Positions 56,259-64,000 of a stretch of 64,000 nt of DNA are shown here, in pieces. The DNA is from Stenogyne calaminthoides (lineage: Eukaryota; Streptophyta; Magnoliopsida; Lamiales; Lamiaceae). The stretch spans positions 310,001-374,000 of the forward strand of contig JBBCBC010000049.1 in assembly GCA_037126765.1 (NCBI GenBank), read 5' to 3'. Position 1 is the stretch's first letter. Each line of letters starts with the position of its first letter. The notes under the pieces were generated by a model, which ran no database searches, had not been told where the DNA came from, and saw nothing but the letters and a program-made list of their open reading frames with translations. A program made the translations under genes and the position numbers.

Positions 56259-57032
56259 TTTTAAAAACCGGAACCGTAAGTTGAGTCGGACGATCCGCAA
56301 AAAAGGCTGGACCGGGGTCGGATCGGTTGAACTGGATTGAGTCGGTGATGTCATAATAAATATTATATATATATATATATATATAAGTATACATGATTCA
56401 AATAATTTTTGGATAGCCCAATAAATTTAGTTTATCAACCATTCTCAACCATAGGCCATATGGTCCATATCTGTGTTACGAAATACAGATGGGTCCGGTA
56501 TTAGCACCCCCTTAATTAATAGATACACCCAATTGGTCAATTCTATCTTAAAGTACCAGTTATACCCTTTTGTTTTTTAAACCCTAAATTATCTTTCCTT
56601 CTTTGCTTTTCTTCTTCAGCAGCGCTGCTTCCCGGATTTTTCCAAACCTGCAAGCCGCCACCGCACTCACCCCGCCGCCGCACCCACGCCGTCACTACAC
56701 CACGCCGCGCTGTGCTCTTCCCCCTTGCTTGGTTCTTGAAAACAAATCAAAGGAAAAAATCCATGGTAACAAAACAAAATCAGATCCACTCGTTTTTACT
56801 TTCTTCTTTCTCCAATTGATTTTTTCTAGAAAAAGGGATGAAGAAACAAATAAGATCCATTCTTTTTTTTTTTTGGTTATTTTGGTGGAAACCGGCGGTT
56901 CACCGGTTCCCGGTTTTCGAAGCAGTTCTTCGGTTTTTGAGGCGGGTCAATAAGCGGTTCTATACACCTCTATTGAGCCGTTTTGGGGCGGTTCACCGGT
57001 CCGACCGGCCGGTCGGACTCGATTTTTAAAAT
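56259..57032. mobile_element. Inverted-repeat ACCGG element, unit 2 copy
   Basis: Copy of 30449-31254. The (TA)n run is shortened. In the centre CAGCAGCGCTGCTTCCCGG replaces AAGCCAGCCGCTTCCGG, which opens a longer frame of 116 codons at 56603-56953. That frame is proline-rich at first, has no family match and is not open in unit 1. Confidence 0.55.
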
Positions 57033-57405
57033 AGAGATTTCAGCAGCCATTTGCAAGACTTGAAGGAAGAGAAATTGCTGGCCACGTGGGCGTTAAATTG
57101 CTATTTTGGGACAGCCCCCGTTTTCTAGAACTATTTTTATCTTAAATCATTGCATATTTGGATTGAAGTTTATGAATTAATTTATTGGTGTTTGCGTGAA
57201 TTACTCTTATTTATATGCTTAGTCTTATTTGAAAGCATGTTATTATTGGTCATGATAATGTGTTTGATCTATTGTTAATTGGGGTAATATTGAAAGATTT
57301 ATATCATTTATTCTTTTTTTTTTTCAATTAAACTAGTTTATTCATATACTCCTTTCATACTCAATTGGATATTTATTGGTTACGTAATATTTAATGTAAG
57401 AGTTA

Positions 57406-57642
57406 CTCCATTTGTCCCGTGATAACGTGCACGTTTACTATTTCTCGTGTTTTAACGAGCGAGTTTTTTATTAATATTTGAAATGATAAAGTATTTTTAA
57501 AAAAAAACATATAATAGAGGAGAGATAGATCTATCATACACCTCCTTAAAAGTCAATTTATCATTTCAAATACCAATAAATAACTTGTTTGCTAAAACTT
57601 CGATAATAAAAGTAAGTGCACGTTATCTTGGGACAGAGGTAG
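57406..57642. mobile_element. Stowaway-like MITE, unit 2 copy
   Basis: Copy of 31627-31866 with small indels in the right arm (AGTAAGTGCACG versus AGTAGTGTGCACG). Confidence 0.8.
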
Positions 57643-57850
57643 TATTTACTAGTATTTGAGGTGATAAAGTGAAGTTTTATTGGGGGTTTTTCGGACAATT
57701 CTATTTTATTGATTAAATAGATTTCTCTTTGTCGAAGAGAATACGAGTGTGTATTTTATGCCACACGGTGGTATGTGGCAAATAAATGGCGTTTCAAGGG
57801 TGCGAGTTAAAATCCTCTTTGTTGGGGAATATGAATTTATTTTATGCAGG

Positions 57851-60009
57851 CGAATAAGCAATAATATTAAGGAAAAAGAAAAAGAGTGTGGACCCAAAAG
57901 TGACCCAAACAAAAGAGAGTGTCTATGGCCCAAAAGTGACCATATAACCAAAAGGTACATCAAAAATCATGAAACTAGACGTCTAGCTAGCAGCAGTAGC
58001 TCCATCTAAGGAGGCTGCTAAGGCATCTTGTTTGCTCTTTGTCATTAGTCGTGTGTTGTATTCATGTCTTCTCTTGTTATCCTCCGTTCGGGCCATTTTT
58101 AGTTTTGCTTTGATCAGCTTGCCCAAGGGATCTTTTGGAGACAGCTTGCCTCCAAAGGCCTCAAAAACACCTTTGTTAGGTGTGGAGCTAGAACCGTATG
58201 ATAATCTATGCCTGTCGGAATCGTGTTCCATATGATCTGCCCAGATGTCACTACCCCCAGATCTTTCTCAATATCTTCATCTAGCATGTCTGGCCATCTA
58301 GTGGAGGTAGGAGAGGCCGTAGAATCCGAAAGGAAAGTGAAGCATCCTCAGCCAGATTCTTGTAGGGGTTGGAGGTAGCAGGCTCAGAAGGAGCCGAGAC
58401 GGGTCGAGAAGGTGAAGCTATTTTCCTTGGCAGCTGCTAGTCCGGGTCATCTTGCTCTGTAGTATTCTCACATCGTTCGAGTAAAGGTGTCTCCAAATGT
58501 GTTGATATGCTTTCAGTGCACCCAACGGCCCAGTGTTCCTCACCTAAAGGATCCTCCTCTAGATTTTGCATCTCAGTATCCTTGACCGGGTTGTCTCCAT
58601 TTTGATCAGATGTGGTCCTGTGTTCTGTAGAATCTTTTCTAACACATTTCTTTTGTGTTGCATCCTTTCCCGGGCCGTTCCCGGTAGGAGGCTTCGAACT
58701 GTCGTCTGGCTTACCATCTGGTGGATTTCCTCCAAGAACACGACATTTATCAAAAGAGTGTCCAACAATCTGACAATAAGAGCAAAATTCTGGATGCTGC
58801 TCATAACCTACAAAAGCAATCGAGCAATGGCCAGACATTTCATACATAATTTTGTACTCCTTTTCGTTACGAAGATCTAACTCAACTAGGACCCGAGCAT
58901 AATGGCACATAGTTCGATTTCGAGTACGTTCATCCACCCCCACAACAGGACCAATAACTGATGCAATACGCTCAATAATAGGCACATAGGAGTATTCGAT
59001 TGGCAGTTCATATATATGAACTCATACATTCACAATAGGAAATCTGACCTTATACGGGTTGAATTCTGGCACCCATTTCTGTGTGCCTATTATTGAGCGA
59101 CATAAATTCTCCTTTCCTCACAGGTGGGACATATTGAGGGGAAAGTGCATGAACGAAAGATTTTTGGGCCATAACATGAGACGAGTTTGCAATAGGATCA
59201 GGCATACCTGCAGAGTGCACAACCATATTTTGATGTGTTGAAGCATTATTTGACCTTTTGTGTTGGGGAGCCAGGTCCGAAGAACCATGCGTATCCCCAT
59301 TAGGAACCATCTCATGCCCATGTTTTGTCACATTATCCGTGGAAAACATGGAAGACATACCAAGAATTCCGGAAACCTGCATCGAAGCAGCCATGCGAGC
59401 ATCTCTAAACTTCTCAGAAATTGGGTTAGTCGATCTAGGGTTACCAACCCTATTGGATGCAATTGCCGAAGTCGCAAAAACCCGCGCAGCAGGATGTAGG
59501 GGTGGAAACGTGGAGTCTGGTGCGGCATAACCAGAAACCCCAAAAGGGTTCTGGTCCAAAAAATTAGGAGATCGCGCTGAAGGGTCCGACATCTCCATGT
59601 TGGGGCGCTCATGTGCAGCCACGCCCAGCGCAACACTAACCGTTGAAGAAGACGGCCCGACATCATTCGGGCTCGGGCCATGTCCGATTTCTCTCCCGTT
59701 CCGTCGTAATCTCAGGGGAAAGCCCCGGATTCTCCAGGTTGGGTGGAGCGTGAGCCATCCATGTCGCCATGTGCAGGTTTGTTGAAGACGGAGGGAGTCC
59801 TGTATCAGAAGTCACGCGCCGATGAAAGCTTCAGGGTTGTCGATAATTTCAGTTAGCTTGGTGATAATCGTCGCCCTCTTGTCCGGAGTTAGAGTGGCGA
59901 GAGTCGGGGTTGACCTAGCGGCCATGGCCACCGGTGGCGGCTGAGTGAAAACCGCCGGAAATCAGTTTGCGATTTTTACACCTTCACTGTGTGTTTTTCG
60001 CACACAGTC
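57851..60009 (-). mobile_element. ORF1-only LINE derivative, unit 2 copy
   Basis: Target duplications at 57833-57850 (GAATTTATTTTATGCAGG) and 60010-60027 (GTAGG form) differ by one base. The length is 2159 bases. ORF2 is absent here too, so the loss predates the large duplication. Confidence 0.83.
57983..59925 (-). pseudogene. LINE ORF1, unit 2 copy, degenerate
   Basis: The ATG at 59925 and the in-frame TGA at 59814-59812 are the same as in unit 1, as are the frameshift before the DUF4283 region, the tryptophan-to-TGA change and the TAG before QLPRK. The CCHC knuckle is intact, with lysine instead of glutamate before the last cysteine. An extra frame break lies near 58170, where ACACCTTTGTTAGG replaces GTAGCGCTGTTCG. 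Confidence 0.83.
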
Positions 60010-60092
60010 GAATTTATTTTATGTAGGACACAATGATAAGTCATATATATGGCAAATAAAAATAATTTGAAGACCGTTAGTTATAAATATTA

Positions 60093-60356
60093 CTCCCTCC
60101 GTTCCGGTATAAATTTTCCGTTTATTTTGGATGTTTTAATTAAAAAATAATAATAAAAATAATAAAAATTAAGGGTAGTTTTGGGTATTGAAAGAGAGGG
60201 AAAATTTATGTTGAGTAGTGAGTCACATTTTTCTCTGTATGAAAAGTGGATAAAAATTATGGATAATGAATTTATTTTTTTCATTTATGAAAGAGAAAAT
60301 TTATTTTGGGACGGATATAAAAGGAAAGTAAAAAATTTATAGTGAGACAGATGGAG
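60093..60356. mobile_element. Stowaway-like MITE, unit 2 copy
   Basis: Copy of 34316-34579 with point changes (for example CCATTTCTTTTG versus CCGTTTATTTTG). Confidence 0.85.
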
Positions 60357-60360
60357 TATA

Positions 60361-60480
60361 ATTTTATGCTATTTATGGAAAGAGGAAATAAGTATGAAAC
60401 ACATTAAAATAATATTAATAATTTTATGCTATTTATGGAAAGAGGAAATAAGTATGAAACACATTAAAATAATATTAAGG
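60361..60480. repeat. Exact 60-bp tandem duplication unique to unit 2
   Basis: ATTTTATGCTATTTATGGAA and the following bases to ACACATTAAAATAATATTAA occur twice with period 60, differing only in the last two bases. Unit 1 has one copy at about 34583-34641. Confidence 0.95.
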
Positions 60481-61158
60481 TGTTTGAGGGGTATAGATAA
60501 AAGAGAAAAAAATATTTTATTACCATTTATAAAAAAGTTTCAATTGAGTTTGAGACCTTTTTAGCAAATATTGAATTGAGTTTGACGGAGGGAGTATTAT
60601 TTTATTATAATATTAATAGCATCAATAATATTATCTTTAAATTTATTCTAATTAGTAGTATTATTTAAAAAATTAATATTCACGTTATAATATTTAAAAT
60701 ATTAAAATATATTTTTTTCTCAATATTTTTAATATAAAAATTATTAATATTATTTTAATAGAAATATTTAATATTTAATATATTTTAATAAAAAAATATT
60801 TTATTAAACAACACAATACAAATTAAATATTATCATATTAACTTTTAAAAACAAAAACAAAAATCACATCCATTCACACTCTCATTTTCAACAGACATAT
60901 CACATCAACTATAATCATTACACATTTTTTGTTGTAATTGCAACCAGGTACATTTTTTTGAAGTGTACTTGCAACCAAAAGACATTTTTTGAAGTGTATA
61001 TGTGGAATTTAAAAATTGCATATAAAAGTAAATTAATTAAATAAAAGTTATGTTAAACAAAATGTCTTACACATTGCAAAGTTTTTTAAAAAAAAATACT
61101 TATGTGCAATTTCCCCCATTTTTTCACATACAATCACACTCTTATTTTTCGATTTTTT

Positions 61159-61290
61159 CTATGCTACACTGCTGGGCTATGCATTAACATATTGTACCAT
61201 ATGCTTAATAAGTTGTACAGTACAACACGTCAATGCATGTGGTACAACATGCTAAAACACTGTTGGGCACTGTCCAGCAGTGTAGCATAG
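61159..61290. mobile_element. Palindromic MITE, intact copy
   Basis: CTATGCTACACTGCTGG at the left and its exact complement CCAGCAGTGTAGCATAG at the right. The inner arms TGTACCATATGC / GCATGTGGTACA and TTGTACAGTACAA also pair, so the whole 132-base unit can fold as one hairpin. Flanking TTT/AAA does not give a clear target duplication. Confidence 0.82.
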
Positions 61291-62290
61291 AAATAACCCA
61301 TTTTTCATCAATATTCATCTAAAAAGAATTTTTTCCAAAAAAATGAAAAATGAGAAAACAAATATTCATCCAAGCACACCCTTAAGATTCATCCCTTCCC
61401 TGTTCCAATAATTCCAATCTATTAAAAAGGTTGAAATTTTGTATAAAAATTCTACTATTATTTGGCTAAAAATCTAATGAAAAGAAAACGAGGGAACCAC
61501 TGGTAATCAGTATTTTCAATCCCCATTTGGAAGAAAATTATTATATGCATTATTTGTGCCGTGTAATTAATTTGTATTTTAAAATGCACAAATTCTGCTA
61601 TAAAATTTATTCATAATATAAAATTGATCAGTATTGATTTTTCTTTTTTAATATTTTAATTGTTTTTATAAAATAATATTAATTGAAGCTTAAGAACTCA
61701 AAACAAGACTCCAAGTTGGGCTCGATACTCGGCCACTAATACTAAGTCTTTTTCTATTGGGCCTGTTTTAATCTTAAATGAGCCTGTAAATATAAATTGA
61801 GCCAATAAGGTACACATGCAATCATGCAAGATATTTAAATTGGGGTTAATAACAAATTGTTGTCTATATTTTTTTTTTATATATAAATTATAATATGTAC
61901 TATTTTCTTTAACAAAATGCAATATGTGCTAGTAAAAATTGGCAGATTCCACCCACGATTTATTATTTTTGAAATCTTTCTATCGAATTTATTCAATTTG
62001 ATGTTTGCTAAAATACTTTTTAGCATTGTGGTATATACAACATATCATTTATAGACGATATTTAGCCGGAAAGTTAAAAATTAAACGAGTTGTAATTTGT
62101 TTTAGAAAAATAGTACAGATTTCAATTTGTAAAAACGTCAATAGTACAAGTTGTAATTTGCAATTAACCCGTTAAATTTAGAATGGCCCCTACATTGTGG
62201 AAAATACTTGTGTGCACCCTTTGCACCAATTTAGAATTCGTGCAATTGAATTTTAAGGGTTTTTTTTTTACTATATTTCAACTTTTGAAC
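61291..62290. other. AT-rich DNA, unit 2 copy of 35483-36487
   Basis: Same sequence; CCTTATTAGTACG present in unit 1 is missing near 61830. No gene was seen. Confidence 0.4.
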
Positions 62291-62454
62291 AAGACCCGGA
62301 CCCAACTCGACCCGGCTGACCCGACCGACCCCACCCGAATGGTTCATGGTTCGGGTTTGGGTTCATGGTTTTGGGTTTAGGTTCAGGTTCAGGGTTCATA
62401 GTTCGGGAATGGAAAAAGTGTAACCTAGATTTTACGTCTAGGGCAACACGCTAG

Positions 62455-63026
62455 TATTGAATGGGATCGAACAATTACGAACAACAAATATGAAATACGC
62501 TCCAATTTGGTTACCCAGTTCGTCTCTCAAAGAAGACTAAGTCTGGGGGCGCCCAAGCCAGGAGTATCTTATTATTATTTTCTACCTAGAACTCTAAGTT
62601 TTCGTCCTTCTACAATGAATGATACAAGCTATATTTATAGACAAGAAATTAGGTCACAGATCTTCGTGGGCTTCCTTCGACGGGCTTTCGGAAGCTCCAG
62701 CCGCCAGGGTTAGGGTTTTCTCGGTCAATCCTGCGATTTCCGCATCTGGATACACTTGCCTTGCTTACCCCGCGATATCCGCGCCACCAATTATCTGCAT
62801 CTTTACCATAAATATCCGTCTGAGGTCTCTTCCGACCTGCGGTGTCTTCCAAGGTCGCCCGAGACCTCCATTCTCCTTTCAAAACCGCTCCTTGACCTTC
62901 TCAGTTCAACAGAAGTCGCTTTGCGGCCTCATGATTCCTATCAAAGTATATCTAAATGATTGCTTCACCGGGTTGGAATATTTCATGGCACAACAGAAAT
63001 GGAGGGTGAAATCACTCAAGTTTTAG
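62455..63026 (-). repeat. LTR remnant, unit 2 copy
   Basis: Copy of about 36680-37250, almost unchanged. The TATA-like word lies in the complement of about 62628-62647. Confidence 0.5.
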
Positions 63027-63800
63027 TGTGTGGTTAATTTAAATTAAAATTGAATTCAATTACACCGTGTGCAATTGGTGCACACAAATATCACTCCTAT
63101 ATTGTACCCCCACCCTTCCTCTAATATCGACTTAAATAAAAGGCAACTTTGCAATATTTGAAACCTTAAATTATTTTCTTTTAAAATATTTAGATTGTAT
63201 TTTACGTTTTTTCCGGCTTTTTTCAATAGGAATTAAGTACAATTATTTATAGATGTCCCCTGACTTGAAGTTGGATTAAGTACAAGTATAGTAGTATCTT
63301 TAAATACCTTCCAGAAAAGGTACATTATTAAACTGGACATATAATTGCATCGTTGGATTACCAGTACAATCGGTTTAAAATTTTAATACGAGTATAAATA
63401 ATAAATCATATGCATTAATTACAATTTATAAGCTACATCCAACTTCTGAAACTAGCTAGTTGGGGTTCGGAAAAAAAAATAGCTAGTTACTCTGATTTAT
63501 AGATTAAAATTCTCTTTATATAGAAAATGTAAGAAATAATAGAATTCTAAAATAACTTTCTAAATATGTAATTTAGATAAAACCTTTGAAATAATATAAT
63601 AGGTAATGGTATGTGATTAGGTGTTATATTGTAGAATTTATTATAATAAAACATACAATTTGTTGCAATGAAACGTACAATTTATTTTACAAAATAAATT
63701 GCAAGTTTCCGTGCAATATGTTGTATTCTTCAATGCAGTAAATTGTATATTTTAAAATAAGGTATGGAGTGTACAGGAGAGCCCCTCATGATATATAGTA
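63027..63800. other. AT-rich DNA, unit 2 copy of 37251-38026
   Basis: Same sequence with scattered single differences; no gene was seen. Confidence 0.4.
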
Positions 63801-64000
63801 CTTCATCCGTCCCGATCTTGTTTACATAATTACTGTGTGCTCGGAGTTTAAGAAAAAGTAATAAAGTTATAAAGTGTTGGGGTATAAAGAGTTTTTTATT
63901 AGTATTTTATAGAAAAAATGTCAATTTATGGTCTGAAAGATGGTAAATCTATCACTTTAAGACTAGAAAGATTTTTCCTATCGATTTAAGGCCTGTATGA
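63801..64000. mobile_element. Stowaway-like MITE with nested MULE-like arm, cut by the window end
   Basis: Left end CTTCATCCGTCCCGATCTTG as at 38027, then the left arm of the nested MULE-like element from about 63911. The nesting therefore predates the large duplication. Confidence 0.75.

Larger units (their letters stand above)
42433..64000 (+). repeat. Unit 2 of the ~26-kb tandem duplication, cut by the window end
   Basis: Direct copy of 16454 to about 38220. The junction bases CTTACGGG are shared by both sides of the homology start. The left arm of the hAT (10261-10915), the left LTR and the pol region of copia element B are not included. The remaining about 4.4 kb of the unit would lie beyond 64000. 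No host gene is carried by the duplicated segment. Confidence 0.93.

Noticed and set aside
56603..56953. 116-codon open frame preceded by a CT-rich leader
   Set aside because: Open only in unit 2, proline-rich and then AT-driven, and it ends inside the ACCGG repeat arm. It may be a decayed captured exon, but nothing identifies one.
1..64000. rRNA, intact tRNA genes, or plastid or mitochondrial inserts
   Set aside because: I looked for conserved tRNA arms, rRNA-like GC blocks and organellar gene motifs on both strands and recognised none. A covariance-model and organelle search would settle this.

Overview
The window looks like nuclear DNA of a flowering plant, most likely a eudicot. The evidence is a plant-specific S40-type gene, very AT-rich intergenic DNA, and many Stowaway-like MITEs with CTCCCTCC-type ends and TA flanks. 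Ty1/copia elements carry tRNA-Met-type primer sites, and plant LINE, SINE, TRIM, hAT and CACTA-like elements are present. No bacterial, organellar or viral gene was recognised. Nothing in the sequence fixes the species.

Layout. (1) 1-2839: 3' part of a plus-strand copia element (gag remnant, broken RT and RNase H, 3' LTR), then a LINE remnant. (2) 3.0-10.2 kb: gene-bearing interval. The only intact gene is the single-exon S40/DUF584 gene at 6349-6801, with a TATA box and an ABRE-like site upstream and a poly(A) signal downstream. MITEs, a MITE holding a Ty3/gypsy RT scrap, and a 5'-truncated LINE with 33-bp target-site duplications surround it. (3) 10261-20591: a hAT element bounded by 8-bp AACACCCC duplications and split by a 9.07-kb minus-strand copia element. 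(4) 20.6-38.7 kb: MITEs, an LTR interrupted by a solo LTR, a CACTA-like remnant, a tRNA-derived SINE, an ORF1-only LINE with 18-bp target-site duplications, a minus-strand LTR remnant, and a MULE-like long inverted repeat inside a MITE. (5) 38.7-42.4 kb: a small hAT, a three-level nest (MITE, Stowaway, TRIM) and an LTR-like remnant. (6) 42433-64000: a second direct copy of the sequence starting at 16454, offset about 25.98 kb at its start. It follows unit 1 directly and runs off the window end.

The main large-scale feature is this tandem duplication of about 26 kb (unit 1 = 16454-42432). The new junction cuts a MITE on its left and the copia gag on its right. The two units are nearly identical over long stretches but differ by discrete events. 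They also differ by many small changes concentrated at CAG/CTG-containing words, which looks more like base-calling error at CHG-methylated sites than ordinary mutation. An assembly-made duplication therefore has to be excluded.

Functionally, the window holds one probable host gene plus nested and decayed transposons. The best candidates for something undescribed are the ORF1-only LINE, the gypsy-carrying MITE, the MULE-like element inside a Stowaway, and the TRIM nest. I found no new multi-gene system. Coordinates of repeat ends were read by eye and may be off by a few bases, more for degenerate elements.
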